This document shows, in pieces, positions 38,464-47,950 of a DNA stretch of 64,000 nt. The stretch comes from JAWKWH01 sp963669415 (lineage in GTDB: Bacteria > Pseudomonadota > Alphaproteobacteria > Rhizobiales > Rhizobiaceae): positions 186,001-250,000 of the forward strand of contig CAXXPS010000001.1 of the NCBI GenBank assembly GCA_963669415.2. Direction: 5' to 3'. The translations under genes and the position numbers were made by a program. The notes below the pieces were generated by a model that saw only the letters and a program-made list of their open reading frames with translations, was not told the DNA's origin and did not search any database. How positions within the stretch are numbered: the first letter of the stretch is position 1; the number at the start of each line of letters is the position of its first letter.

Positions 38464-40833
38464 ATGCAAGACACGTTGAGCAGTGATGATTGGTTGGTCA
38501 AAGAAACCGGGTTTGATGCCGCTGAAGCCAATTTCAGGGAGACGATATTCACCGTTGGCAACGGATATCAGGGCACGCGCGCTTCCCTAGAGGAGGGGCA
38601 CAAGGGCGAATTGTCCGGCACCTACTTGGCCGGGGTTTATGATCATCATGATTCCACGGTGATCGATTTGGTCAACGCACCGACATGGTTGCCGATGCAG
38701 GTCCGAGTTGATGGTACATTGCTCGGGCCCCAATCCTGCAATGTTGTTGAGCATAATCGCGTGCTGGACCTGAAGACAGGCCTATTGCACCGAGACACGC
38801 TGTTTGAGGATCGACAAGGTAGGCGGACGCGCCTGTGTAGTGTGCGTTTTGCCAGTTTTAACGATCAACATATTTGCGGTATCCGGCTGACGGTAACGCC
38901 GGAAAATCACACCTCGACAATCACAGTTGAAAGCGCGCTTGACGCTGAGCGCTACAACCTCGACCGGCTACCCGTCTGGAAGCATATGCCGACCTTTGAC
39001 CCCGAAGTGAAATGGGAAAAGTGGGCCAAGAGCCACCACATGCGCGTGGTCCAGGCCAAAGCTGCGAAATCGCAAATCTATATCGAAACCGAGACGCTCG
39101 ACACCAACATAGTGATAGGCATGATCGCCGCTCTGGACGGGTCACCCAATCCAGTCGAAAGTGTGACTTCGCAGGACTATGAGCGAGTTGCCCATCAGCA
39201 GAGTTTTGAAGGGTCAGAGGGGCAATCCTATACGTTTGATAAGTTAGTCGCGATCTATACGTCACGTGACCTGAACGGAGCAGAACTGTCTAGTAAGTGT
39301 CTGGCAGCTCTTGAGACAGCACAGGCGCAGGGTTTCGATGCCTGCGTAGAAACAAGCGTAGCCGTTTGGCACGATAAATGGCGGGCATGCGATTGCGTTG
39401 TCAACGGAGATTCGGCAGCAACACGTGCGCTGCGGTTCAACATCTATCATCTCTTGATTGCCGCAAATGAAAACGATCCGCGCGTCAACGTCGGTGCCAA
39501 ATCTATGTCGGGAGAAGGCTACAAAGGGCATGTGTTTTGGGATACCGAGATTTTTCTCCTTCCCTTCTACATCTTCACCCAGCCACGGACGGCGCGCGCA
39601 TTGCTGGAATATCGTTACCATACATTGCCCGGGGCAATTCAGAATGCGCGCACAAACGGCTATCAGGGTGCGCAATACGCCTGGGAATCTGCTGATACGG
39701 GCGTTGAAACTACTCCGAAGTGGACCGCCGACGGTGCCAACCGCATCTGGACCGGCGAAGAAGAAATTCATGTTACTGCCTGCGTCGCGTACGGCGTAAT
39801 CAGTTACGTTACCGCGACTGGCGACCGGCAGTTCCTGCGCGAATATGGTGCTGAGATCTTGTACCAAACCAGCCGTTATTGGGTAAGCCGGTTGGAATGG
39901 AATGAGGGAGCCGACCGATACGAACTGACCCGCGTAATCGGCCCGGATGAGTTTCATGAACATGTGGACAACAACACGTTCACCAACCGCATGGCAAAGT
40001 GGCATCTGGAGCAGGCCGTTAAAGTTTTTGAAGACCTGAGTAGTGAGGCAGGAGACCAGCACCAGACTCTGCTGGCAAAACTCGAATTATCTCAGGATGA
40101 AGTAGCCAAATGGGCCAGAATTGCGGCCAAAATCTACATTCCGTTCGATCCGGAGCGTAGCTTGATTGAACAGTTTGAAGGCTATTTTCAGTTGGAAGAC
40201 ATTCCCATCGTCGAATGGGATGAAAACCAGATGCCCTGCTATCCCGAAGGGCACGACCACTTTACCCTGAATGGGTCTATGCTCTTGAAACAGCCGGACG
40301 TCGTGATGCTCAATTACCTGCTGCCTGATGAATTCTCCGACGAGATCAAGGCCGCAAATTACGAATTTTACGAAAAGCGCACGATGCACAAATCATCGTT
40401 GAGTCCGGCGATCCACGCTATTATGGGTATTGAAGTCAATGATATGTCCAGCGCTCATCGCTACTTTGAGCGCTCCGCTTTTGTCGACCTGATCGACAAT
40501 CAAGGCAACACTCAAGATGGCATTCATATTGCCTCGGCAGGAGGAACTTGGCAGTCGCTGGTGTGCGGTTTTGGCGGATTCCGTGTCAAACACGGTCAAA
40601 TGACCTTCAAACCGTGGCTTCCTCGCCAATGGAATGACATTCAATTTACTCTTGCTTGGCAGGGTGACACCGTCGAGGTCTCGATTGCTCACGATATATG
40701 CCGATTTCAGTACAACGCGGTTGAAGGCTCCAACATCATGATCGAAGTATTTGGTGAGCCGGTGACATTGTCGGCATCACAAGAGACAATTGTTAAGGTT
40801 CCCGAAACGTCAGTCGGGACTCTATCTCGTTAG
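38464..40833 (+). CDS. GH65 family glycoside phosphorylase
   Basis: A 789-residue cytoplasmic enzyme (no signal peptide) of glycoside hydrolase family 65, whose members are mostly inverting phosphorylases of alpha-glucosides giving beta-glucose 1-phosphate. The N-terminal NGYQGTRASLEEG and the (alpha/alpha)6-barrel segments GYKGHVFWDTEIFLLPF and VIGPDEFHEHVDNN are characteristic; E496 in GPDEFHE is the expected general acid. IHIASAGGTWQSLVCGFGG is also conserved. Linkage and acceptor (maltose, kojibiose, nigerose, trehalose or a glucosyl-polyol) cannot be decided. The neighbouring beta-phosphoglucomutase supports phosphorolysis. The stop overlaps the convergent regulator stop by 4 bp. Confidence 0.92.
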   Translation: MQDTLSSDDWLVKETGFDAAEANFRETIFTVGNGYQGTRASLEEGHKGELSGTYLAGVYDHHDSTVIDLVNAPTWLPMQVRVDGTLLGPQSCNVVEHNRVLDLKTGLLHRDTLFEDRQGRRTRLCSVRFASFNDQHICGIRLTVTPENHTSTITVESALDAERYNLDRLPVWKHMPTFDPEVKWEKWAKSHHMRVVQAKAAKSQIYIETETLDTNIVIGMIAALDGSPNPVESVTSQDYERVAHQQSFEGSEGQSYTFDKLVAIYTSRDLNGAELSSKCLAALETAQAQGFDACVETSVAVWHDKWRACDCVVNGDSAATRALRFNIYHLLIAANENDPRVNVGAKSMSGEGYKGHVFWDTEIFLLPFYIFTQPRTARALLEYRYHTLPGAIQNARTNGYQGAQYAWESADTGVETTPKWTADGANRIWTGEEEIHVTACVAYGVISYVTATGDRQFLREYGAEILYQTSRYWVSRLEWNEGADRYELTRVIGPDEFHEHVDNNTFTNRMAKWHLEQAVKVFEDLSSEAGDQHQTLLAKLELSQDEVAKWARIAAKIYIPFDPERSLIEQFEGYFQLEDIPIVEWDENQMPCYPEGHDHFTLNGSMLLKQPDVVMLNYLLPDEFSDEIKAANYEFYEKRTMHKSSLSPAIHAIMGIEVNDMSSAHRYFERSAFVDLIDNQGNTQDGIHIASAGGTWQSLVCGFGGFRVKHGQMTFKPWLPRQWNDIQFTLAWQGDTVEVSIAHDICRFQYNAVEGSNIMIEVFGEPVTLSASQETIVKVPETSVGTLSR

Positions 40834-41975
40834 TTTTCTGCGAGCCGCTTGTGCAGCTGATTGGCAGCGGCTTGGTCTAAAATCAGTTCGTTGACCAAGC
40901 CACGACGGATCAATTCGAAAGCTGTGTCACCGCGTTCGGCCTGGATCGCGACAACAACCACACCACTCATCGCGGTATCTTTGATCGCGCGATCGGCCAT
41001 CGCGCGAACATGTTCGGTTTTAATGCCGGTCCAGATTTCATTGAGTTCCTCGATCAGCTTTTCGCTCGCACTTGATAGATCGTCACGCGGAATCAAGATT
41101 CCGCCGAGATCACCAACTACTAACCGTCGCAGCTCATCGGCAGGAAGGCCGCTAGCCATTACCAGTTCTTCAAAGCTTCCAAGCACTGGCATCCTTGACG
41201 ATCCGACACTGGAGATCAGCATATCCATCCGATGAATGAGCGCATTGGAACCTGAAAACACGCGACTGTGCCCTGGCGTATCGGAAATGAAACGCCAGAT
41301 TGAATCTCGCATGGTTTGGTCGTAGTGCCGGGGAATGTAGGCAGGAAAGCCGGTCAGCTGCACGGCATTACCGGCTGTTCCGTTGATGACTTCACTAAAA
41401 GCATCGGCAAGTCGGCTAGAAGAGTGTTCGTGCTGGGCGAGTGCGACCAGTTCAGCACAAACAGCAGTGAACTCAATTGGTCGTGACCGCCTTATCGGTT
41501 GCCGAGATGCCTCGATGCCGTTCACTAGCGACTTGATTGTCCGGCCCCAGGCCACCCCGACGATTTTTGAAGCTTCGATCAATTCAATCAGACGGCCCGC
41601 TGCGATGCGCCCGAACCGCGCACGACGCTGCGTCAACCGGGCTTCGGTGTTTCCGGAACCGCTTTCGAACACTCGCAAACGCGGCGCATGCAAACCGGAC
41701 CGTTTGCAAAATGCGTTTAAAATGTCGTTCAGACCGGCCGGAGCTAGTAGCGCCTCTATCTGACCCAGCCATGCATCGGAAAAAAGTTCGCTGGCAAAGC
41801 GCTGCTCGATGACGAGATAGTTTTTCTTTTCAGCATAGGTGAGCAACCGGCTGACATGAGGTTGCGACAGACCTCCTAACGCTTGTCCGATTTCTGCTTG
41901 GGACATGTTGTGTGTCGCGCGCATATAGGCTGCACATTGTGCCCGTTGTTCGAGGGGTAATTTCTTTACGTCCAT
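40830..41975 (-). CDS. SorC/DeoR-type sugar-responsive transcriptional regulator
   Basis: A 381-residue protein. An N-terminal HTH (NMSQAEIGQALGGLSQPHVSRLL) precedes a large C-terminal domain of the SorC sugar-binding type (KIVGVAWGRTIKSLV and GLPADELRRLVVGDLGGILI). It probably binds a phosphorylated sugar from the pathway and controls the locus through the TGAATA/TATTCA palindromes at 32121 and 42014. I chose ATG 41975 because it leaves the 42014 palindrome in the intergenic region; an upstream in-frame start near 42047 would place that palindrome inside the gene. The ribosome-binding site is weak. Confidence 0.83.
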   Translation of the reverse strand: MDVKKLPLEQRAQCAAYMRATHNMSQAEIGQALGGLSQPHVSRLLTYAEKKNYLVIEQRFASELFSDAWLGQIEALLAPAGLNDILNAFCKRSGLHAPRLRVFESGSGNTEARLTQRRARFGRIAAGRLIELIEASKIVGVAWGRTIKSLVNGIEASRQPIRRSRPIEFTAVCAELVALAQHEHSSSRLADAFSEVINGTAGNAVQLTGFPAYIPRHYDQTMRDSIWRFISDTPGHSRVFSGSNALIHRMDMLISSVGSSRMPVLGSFEELVMASGLPADELRRLVVGDLGGILIPRDDLSSASEKLIEELNEIWTGIKTEHVRAMADRAIKDTAMSGVVVVAIQAERGDTAFELIRRGLVNELILDQAAANQLHKRLAEN

Positions 41976-42013
41976 ATTCGCATCATTGCAGCTAACGTCC
42001 TGTACCCGGTTTT

Positions 42014-42036
42014 TGAATATATATGCCTGATATTCA
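42014..42036. promoter_or_regulatory. Candidate SorC-type operator between regulator and mutase genes
   Basis: TGAATAT and ATATTCA are perfect half-sites 9 bp apart, between the divergent starts at 41975 and 42113. They match the half-sites of the 32121 palindrome, suggesting that one regulator controls both promoters and itself. Confidence 0.6.
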
Positions 42037-42112
42037 TTCTCATGCATTCCGGTTGCCCAAAAATCAAGGCATGATATCGGACTGACCAAGATACCGGTTA
42101 CGGGAGACCATA

Positions 42113-42781
42113 ATGCGAATCAAGGGATTGATATTTGACCTCGACGGGGTTCTCGTTGACACAGTACCGGCCCATTTTCGGGCTTGGACACGCATGTTCA
42201 ATGAATACGGCTATGAATTCGGAACTAAAGATTATCGCAGTTTGGTTGACGGCCGGCCGCGTTTTGACGGCGCCCGCGCCGTCATGAACCGACACTCGGA
42301 CTCGGAAGTCCGGAAGGCAGCGGACAAGAAGAATGACTACTATGTCGAAATGATCGAGCGAGGGGAGTTTCAAGTCTTCGATGCTGCCATTGCGTTGGTC
42401 CGGCAATGTCAAGCGTTGGGATTGAAGCTGGCAGCTGCTTCCAGCAGCGCCAATGTCAGAGCTGTCCTGGAAAAGGCAAATTTGATCGATGCGTTTTCAG
42501 TTGTCGTTGGCGGCGACGAGGTAGAGCGGGGAAAACCCAATCCGGATATCTTCCTGACTGCATCAAATGGGCTTGGACTGTCGATCGATGAGTGCATCGT
42601 GATCGAGGATTCTTCATCCGGTGTAGAGGCGGCCAAGCGCGGTGGATTCACTTGCATCGGTTTGTTGCATGATGACCATGACGAAGAACTCGCCGGAGCC
42701 GACATTGTCGTTTCGTCACTAGCGGATTTAAGCTTGGAACAACTGGTCAGAAATGAGTTGACCGGCGCTACTCAGCAGTGA
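42113..42781 (+). CDS. Beta-phosphoglucomutase-like HAD hydrolase
   Basis: A 222-residue HAD-superfamily protein. Motif I FDLDGVLVDT has nucleophile D9 and acid/base D11; motif II is AAASSSANV; motif III/IV is GGDEVERGKPNPDIF then VIEDSSSGVEAA. The cap domain and the AASSS segment fit beta-phosphoglucomutase, which turns beta-glucose 1-phosphate into glucose 6-phosphate. This is exactly the product of an inverting GH65 phosphorylase, so the assignment is supported by context. It is divergent from the SorC-type regulator. Confidence 0.87.
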   Translation: MRIKGLIFDLDGVLVDTVPAHFRAWTRMFNEYGYEFGTKDYRSLVDGRPRFDGARAVMNRHSDSEVRKAADKKNDYYVEMIERGEFQVFDAAIALVRQCQALGLKLAAASSSANVRAVLEKANLIDAFSVVVGGDEVERGKPNPDIFLTASNGLGLSIDECIVIEDSSSGVEAAKRGGFTCIGLLHDDHDEELAGADIVVSSLADLSLEQLVRNELTGATQQ

Positions 42782-43126
42782 GCACACGTCCAATCAGTAC
42801 AAAGTTTCGTATCGCATATTCTGATCCTGCACCGACCATGCGCACGTGCGGACTTCTCGGCCCCAACAATTAGCTACCTACTGTGATTGGGGGTCGCATG
42901 CCTCACCGATCGAGTTTTTCGAACGAACGATCACCCCCACTGCCGTTCGCAATTTGTCCAATCGATTGGATATGAATGTCAGCTTTTGAAAACCAGGTTT
43001 GCGGATTGCTTCTCTCAACCTTCAGATTGGGCTCGGAACCGAAAATTGAGCGCCTAAAAAGCCATGGTGGAACCGTGGCTATGTCACTCCATTTTTGTGT
43101 AGCCGCCAAAACATTCTGACTTCAGG
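42782..43126. other. Gap after the mutase gene
   Basis: No gene is supported. A perfect 14-bp palindrome TCCAATCGATTGGA lies at 42957-42970. The rest shows no recognisable structure. The two flanking genes are convergent, so the palindrome is not an obvious promoter operator. Confidence 0.5.
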
Positions 43127-43705
43127 CTAACGGGCAAGCAGTCTCTCGGCGGCGATCTGCAGCACTTGCTTAAATGCTGTCAAATCAGTCAGCAGTTGAT
43201 CTGGCGCGGCATTGCCAACGACAACAACTCCGTTTCTGTTCTCCACGCCGCCAGGCATCATCACATTGTCGATCATGTCGAAATCCTCAATCGACATGTT
43301 ATCGGGCGCGCGGGGCCGCTCGTTGTCTTCCAGGGAGATGTTGCCGTCATAGAAGTCGTTGTGACGCTGATAGTGATTGCGGACATCGTTGGTGTAGGCG
43401 AATGCCGGCTTTTCGAGTGCGCACATGAAACCCAGCTCAAAACATGTGCCGGTGTCTGCACTCAGTCCGCGAAATGGTGTCAGATTGGCGATGATCATGT
43501 CGGAACCTCGCATCTGCTTTTCGTGGAAGGCGCTGATTGCGACGCCTTTTTCCCGGCGCGTCTCTGTTTGCGGAATGACCATGTCACCGGGCGAAACCGG
43601 AATGAAGCCGGCAGCCTTCGTCAGTTCGACTTTTTTGCCGAGAACTTCCAGCGCATTTGGCAAAAACACTTCCGGGCCCGCCAGATAGACACGCAACTTT
43701 TTCAT
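43127..43705 (-). CDS. Nucleoside 2-deoxyribosyltransferase
   Basis: A 192-residue enzyme that transfers the deoxyribosyl group between bases in nucleotide salvage. Family features are the N-terminal VYLAGPEVFLP, the MRGSDMIIANLTPFRG segment, and FELGFMCAL, whose Glu is the expected nucleophile. The N-terminal YLAGP and the central DSGT-like ADTGTCFE are conserved. It lies alone in the island; no partner gene is adjacent. Confidence 0.87.
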   Translation of the reverse strand: MKKLRVYLAGPEVFLPNALEVLGKKVELTKAAGFIPVSPGDMVIPQTETRREKGVAISAFHEKQMRGSDMIIANLTPFRGLSADTGTCFELGFMCALEKPAFAYTNDVRNHYQRHNDFYDGNISLEDNERPRAPDNMSIEDFDMIDNVMMPGGVENRNGVVVVGNAAPDQLLTDLTAFKQVLQIAAERLLAR

Positions 43706-44237
43706 CGCACAAATGCTCCATATTCAATTTGAAGAGACGTTGCGAGTGAGGCACGGCTGCCCGCTCAGGGTTGCGAATGGCGCCAGCGCAACGCATATCT
43801 GAACCACTGCGCCGATGCTAACAGAGCATGCAGAAGATTCGCCGTTGCTTGAGTAGATTAGCCTCAAGCAAAGCGCAACCGCAGTGGCCGTTGGCAAGCA
43901 GGATTGACCAACCTCCAACCAATATCCAGAGGTAGCTCTTGGCTCGCCATAGCACCGGCACCCTGGTCGCAAGTTGAGCATCCGCGCTTGGTATACCAAG
44001 ACAGTTCGTCCGTTCGGCAGACATTGAGCTCTGAAAGCTTCAACGTCCGCTTTCAGGAATTTGTGGAGAACGGACGAATGACCGAAACGGGGGCGCAAAC
44101 CGGTCGTCTATGTCGTGGCGGCAATGGTCGTGATTGAGCCCGTTTTACCGCTCGGCTGGTGAGGTTAATCGTGTATCTGGATCAGACCATCGTGCAGCGC
44201 TGAGAAAATTTTTCACCCGTCCGCGTTCACAAAGAAA
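43706..44237. other. Gap with dispersed repeat copy R1
   Basis: No gene is supported on either strand; short open frames lack ribosome-binding sites and family similarity. It contains repeat copy R1 at 44001-44108. Confidence 0.6.
44001..44108 (+). repeat. Dispersed island repeat, copy R1
   Basis: This shares blocks with R2 (54211-54319) and R3 (56724-56828) in the same order: GTCCGCTTTCAGGA at 44045-44058 and GGGGGCGCAAA at 44089-44099, with partial similarity between and before them. It is the most diverged of the three copies. Confidence 0.7.
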
Positions 44238-45227
44238 TTATGGCCTTCCGCCTCTTGTCCAGTCCGGGTTTACAAGGTCCGGCCCGCACCGGCCCCGTAG
44301 CAGGAATTCGGTGATGTTTTCCGCACAGCTCATTGACATGCGAAGCGTGCTCTCAGGTGTAACGCCGGCAATGTGAGGCGAGAGAACAACCCGTTGGCAT
44401 CGGCAAACCGGCGCATCTGCGCCCGGCGGCTCGCGATCAAACGTATCCAATCCCGCGCCAGCCAGATGACCGGACTCCAGCAAGCTGACAAGCGCGGCCT
44501 CGTCGACGATGCCACCTCGGGCGGTGTTGACCAGGATGGCGTCCGGTTTCATCAGGGTTAGCGCCTTTGCATCGATCAGATCGCGGGTTCGATCTGTCAA
44601 CGGGATATGAAGACTGACGACATCGCTTTTTGTCAGGAGATCGGCCAAGCTCTCGCATCGACCAACCGGAACCGGCCATGACCGGTCGCGCGCTGGGTCA
44701 AATGCAACAACCTCCATGGAGAACGCTGACGCCAGTTCTGCAACGCGCTCACCGATTGCTCCGAGACCGACAATTCCCATCACCGACCCATGCAGTTCGG
44801 CCGTAGCCGGTTTGCCCGGCCTCCACTCACCAGCCCGCACCAACGCGTCGTATTCTGTAATCCGTTTTCGCACCGCCAGCAGCAGGGCAAAAACCTGCTC
44901 TGCCACGGCAATCGCATTGCGGCCTGCTGCCGCGAAGACGGGTATGCCCAGCCGGGTTGCCTCCTCGACATTGACATCATCATACCCCGCGCCGTGATTT
45001 GCGATCACTTTCAGCTTCCCGGCGGCTCCAAAGCAGGACTGATCGATGACGCCTGTTCGCACGACAAGGCCAACCGGATTTACTTCCTCAAGACGGGACA
45101 AAATCTCTGCCTGGTCGGGGTCAGGGCTGGTGCCTTCCACTTCATAGCCCTGCTCGCGCAGCAATCTTTCGGCCGCCTCGACGAGCGGCCATCCGGTGAC
45201 GAGAATTGATCCTGCCGAGGCGCTCAA
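44238..45227 (-). CDS. D-2-hydroxyacid dehydrogenase
   Basis: A 329-residue NAD(P)-dependent 2-hydroxyacid dehydrogenase. The Rossmann motif is MGIVGLGAIGERVAEL. Catalytic residues are Arg in VNTARGGIVDE, Glu in DTFDREPPG and His in LSPHIAG. The class reduces glyoxylate, hydroxypyruvate or other 2-oxoacids; the substrate is not defined. It overlaps the mttB-like gene upstream by 4 bp (ATGA), so the two are co-expressed. Confidence 0.9.
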   Translation of the reverse strand: MSASAGSILVTGWPLVEAAERLLREQGYEVEGTSPDPDQAEILSRLEEVNPVGLVVRTGVIDQSCFGAAGKLKVIANHGAGYDDVNVEEATRLGIPVFAAAGRNAIAVAEQVFALLLAVRKRITEYDALVRAGEWRPGKPATAELHGSVMGIVGLGAIGERVAELASAFSMEVVAFDPARDRSWPVPVGRCESLADLLTKSDVVSLHIPLTDRTRDLIDAKALTLMKPDAILVNTARGGIVDEAALVSLLESGHLAGAGLDTFDREPPGADAPVCRCQRVVLSPHIAGVTPESTLRMSMSCAENITEFLLRGRCGPDLVNPDWTRGGRP

Positions 45228-46783
45228 GCAAGCCCCTCGGGAATTTCGCTTTCGCGTTTCAAAACGAAACTCCGCAGTGCCTCGGCGATGCCTTGGTCGA
45301 GAACGGGAGATTCGTCGGCATATCGCTCAAGCATATTGCGGCACCATTCGCGTCCACGATCACCAACAGACTTGGATCCGGTGGCAACCCACGATTCAAA
45401 GCGTTCGTTGTCTTGCAGGTCATCGAGAAACGGCATGTGTTCGCGGGTGTAATCCTCGTCGAAAAAGTGCCCGCCAGGCCCCACCTTATTCAGACTTTCA
45501 AGCGCCAAATCCATTTCGCCGAAGGAAGCGCCATCAAGTAGCGTTTGAAATCCGAGGATTTGCTGCGCGTCGGCTGCCAGTTTTGACATCGAAATGCACA
45601 ATGATCCTTCGATCGTGCCACCGCAATGGGTCAGCAGGTTACAACCACCCAATATCGCCGGATATACTTTGAGAATTGAATCATAACCGGCATACAGATC
45701 ATCCTGTTTCGAACCGGATTTTGCCCCGTTTGTGCGCCATGGCACCCCATAGTAGCGCGCCATTTGTCCGAAAATGTACATGATGAGCGACACTTCCGGT
45801 GAGCCGAAGGTCGGTGACCCGCTTTTCATGTAGACACCCATCGGGGCCACACCCATGACTGCTCTGCACCCGGGACGAATGAGTTGTGTAAATGCAAGGC
45901 CGGCGACCACTTCGGCAATGATCTGAGCGGTGGCAGCAAGTGAGTGAACGGGGGTAGAGGCGCCAAACAACACAAATGGCGACATCAACAGCGCCTGGTT
46001 GTTGGCGGCATAGACCCTGACTGCGTCCAGCTGTGTCTTGTCCCAGACCAATGGTGAGTTACAGTTGAATATCGCAGTCATAACGACATTTTGGTCGACA
46101 TAGTCGTCGCCGAATACAATCTTGGCCATCGCGATACTGTCGCGCGCCTGAAAGTCCGATTGCGGAGACCCCATGATAGGCTTGTCGGTGGCCAGAAAAC
46201 TCCTCTCCACCATGTGCAGATGGCGATGCGGTACCGCAACATCCATCGGTTCGAGCGTATAGCCGCCATTGTAGTGAATTGCGGGATTGACCTGGTGAAG
46301 TTTCATCAAGGTCGACATGTCTTCGGCAGTGGCCTGCCGGCGCGCACCGTCCAGATCGATCAGGTTTGGCGTGCCGTAGGCGGGACCAAATATCATGTTA
46401 TGGCCACCAACGCGGACGGTACGCTCGGGATTTCGTGCGTTGTAGTCAAATTCGCCCGGAATTGAGGACAACAGTTTGCGTATCAGGTCGCGCGGAATTC
46501 GAACCCTGTGTCCCACGACATCCGCACCCGCATCTTTCCAGATCTGGGCCGAAGTGTCGTCGCGAAACTCGATGCCAATCGATTCGAGAATTCCCATCGC
46601 ATGATTATCGATGGCCTCAAGACCATCAACGGAGAGGACATCGTAGGTGGGAATTTTGCGGACGGTCGTCGCCGGATAGACGATGGGCGCCTTGAGGCGG
46701 GCTTTGCGCCGTCCGGCGGCGCCCCCGCTACGTGAGCGGGTCTTGGATCGCCGCAAGGAAGGCGATTTCGATGTCGTCACCAT
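45224..46783 (-). CDS. Non-pyrrolysine MttB-family methyltransferase
   Basis: A 519-residue TIM-barrel protein of the trimethylamine methyltransferase superfamily. Conserved parts are FGPAYGTPNLID, KLHQVNPAIHYNGGYTLEP, FGASTPVHSLAATAQ and GGCNLLTHCGGTIEGSL. The frame has no in-frame TAG, so this is the non-pyrrolysine class that demethylates glycine betaine, proline betaine, carnitine or similar compounds onto a corrinoid protein. No corrinoid protein or activator gene is nearby, so the methyl acceptor is unknown. ATG 46783 follows GGAGA. The N terminus is basic and Ser/Arg-rich to about residue 30. Confidence 0.88.
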   Translation of the reverse strand: MVTTSKSPSLRRSKTRSRSGGAAGRRKARLKAPIVYPATTVRKIPTYDVLSVDGLEAIDNHAMGILESIGIEFRDDTSAQIWKDAGADVVGHRVRIPRDLIRKLLSSIPGEFDYNARNPERTVRVGGHNMIFGPAYGTPNLIDLDGARRQATAEDMSTLMKLHQVNPAIHYNGGYTLEPMDVAVPHRHLHMVERSFLATDKPIMGSPQSDFQARDSIAMAKIVFGDDYVDQNVVMTAIFNCNSPLVWDKTQLDAVRVYAANNQALLMSPFVLFGASTPVHSLAATAQIIAEVVAGLAFTQLIRPGCRAVMGVAPMGVYMKSGSPTFGSPEVSLIMYIFGQMARYYGVPWRTNGAKSGSKQDDLYAGYDSILKVYPAILGGCNLLTHCGGTIEGSLCISMSKLAADAQQILGFQTLLDGASFGEMDLALESLNKVGPGGHFFDEDYTREHMPFLDDLQDNERFESWVATGSKSVGDRGREWCRNMLERYADESPVLDQGIAEALRSFVLKRESEIPEGLA

Positions 46784-46896
46784 TTGGATCTCCAGCCAAA
46801 CCAGTATCCTCCTGTGACGAGGTCGGAACAATCTCACAAATTATTGCCCGGCTGCGAAATCTCAGATTACGCAGACAATGATTTGGCTACCGAGTT

Positions 46897-47838
46897 CTAA
46901 GTCTCGCTACCCGAACTCAATTCGGTTTCGAGCCAGTCGCGGAACTCGACGACGGTTCGTGAAGGTGAAGCACCTTCCGGCTGGCACAAGTAATATCCGT
47001 GCTGCGGTAATGACTCTGTCTTCAACGCCGGAACCAGGACGCCACTTTCCAGAAACTGCTGCATCAGCGGTGCGCCTAGTAAACCCACTCCCTGACCGTC
47101 AAGCACCGCTTGAACCAGGTTGATGTATGAATCATACGAGCTCATGCGGATCCGGCTTGAGAGGACCGATCCCTTGTCACGGAAATAATTTGTCCAGATC
47201 GAAGACGGATCAAATGCAGACTCAAACTCCAGAAGCGGAACTTTGGCCAGATCCTCGACTGTTTCAAACGGTCCGTAATTTTTGTGAAATGACTGACTGC
47301 AAAGCGGAAGGATTTGCTGACGCTGCAACAGGACACTGGTGGTTCCCGGCCAATTGCCGGTGCCATATCGAATGGCGATATCGACATCGTACTGCACGAG
47401 ATTGACCAGTTCGTGGGAGACCAGCAGCCGGAAATCGACATTCGGCTTGATCCGCCGGTATCGGCCTATGTTCGGCATCAGCCAGTAGGTCGAAACACCG
47501 GTGGTCGTGGCGAGCGTGATCAGTCTATCTTCTTTGATCGTCTCGATCGAATCGACTTCATCCAGAATGGCCTGAAAGCTCTGATGTACGGTGCGCGACA
47601 GGCGCTGACCGGCGCGTGTCAATCGGATGCTGCTTTGGCCGCGGGCAAAAAGGTCAAATCCCAAAAACTGCTCCAGGTGTCGAACCTGACGCGATACCGC
47701 CACCCGGGTGACATTCAGCTCCTTTGCCGCCTCGGTAAAACTGAGGTTTCGCGCTGAAGCCTCAAATGCCATCAGCGCCTTTGGCGGCGGAAGCTTTCGA
47801 AAACCTTGGCTCAGAGTTTGCTCCCACATGTTTGACAA
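46897..47838 (-). CDS. LysR-family transcriptional regulator (GcvA-like)
   Basis: A 313-residue regulator. The N-terminal winged HTH LSFTEAAKELNVTRVAVSRQ and PPPKALMAFEASAR are GcvA/AmpR-like. The C-terminal effector domain includes DVDIAIRYGTGNWPG. It is divergent from the ProV-type ATPase gene and probably controls the transporter operon and perhaps the mttB operon behind it. Two perfect palindromes lie just upstream of its start. Confidence 0.9.
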   Translation of the reverse strand: MSNMWEQTLSQGFRKLPPPKALMAFEASARNLSFTEAAKELNVTRVAVSRQVRHLEQFLGFDLFARGQSSIRLTRAGQRLSRTVHQSFQAILDEVDSIETIKEDRLITLATTTGVSTYWLMPNIGRYRRIKPNVDFRLLVSHELVNLVQYDVDIAIRYGTGNWPGTTSVLLQRQQILPLCSQSFHKNYGPFETVEDLAKVPLLEFESAFDPSSIWTNYFRDKGSVLSSRIRMSSYDSYINLVQAVLDGQGVGLLGAPLMQQFLESGVLVPALKTESLPQHGYYLCQPEGASPSRTVVEFRDWLETELSSGSET

Positions 47839-47840
47839 AA

Positions 47841-47884
47841 TGAGATACGATCTCAGTCGTGGCTCATGCGTAACTTGACGTTAC
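47841..47884. promoter_or_regulatory. Two palindromes in the LysR-proV divergent region
   Basis: TGAGATACGATCTCA (47841-47855) is a perfect palindrome with a 3-bp centre, and GTAACTTGACGTTAC (47870-47884) is a palindrome with a 5-bp centre. Both lie between the LysR start and the transporter start, the expected place for LysR sites. Confidence 0.55.
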
Positions 47885-47950
47885 CCATGGGGTCATTTTT
47901 TTGCAATGTGGCGCCGACCGCATTTGTGCGAAGATTAGTGCGGAAGGGCG

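Noticed and set aside
43724..44098. Minus-strand frame over repeat R1
   Set aside because: Similar minus-strand frames over R2 and R3 show it comes from the repeat; none has a ribosome-binding site or recognised domain.
45224..46783. Pyrrolysine codon in the MttB-like gene
   Set aside because: The frame contains no in-frame TAG, so it is not a pyrrolysine enzyme.
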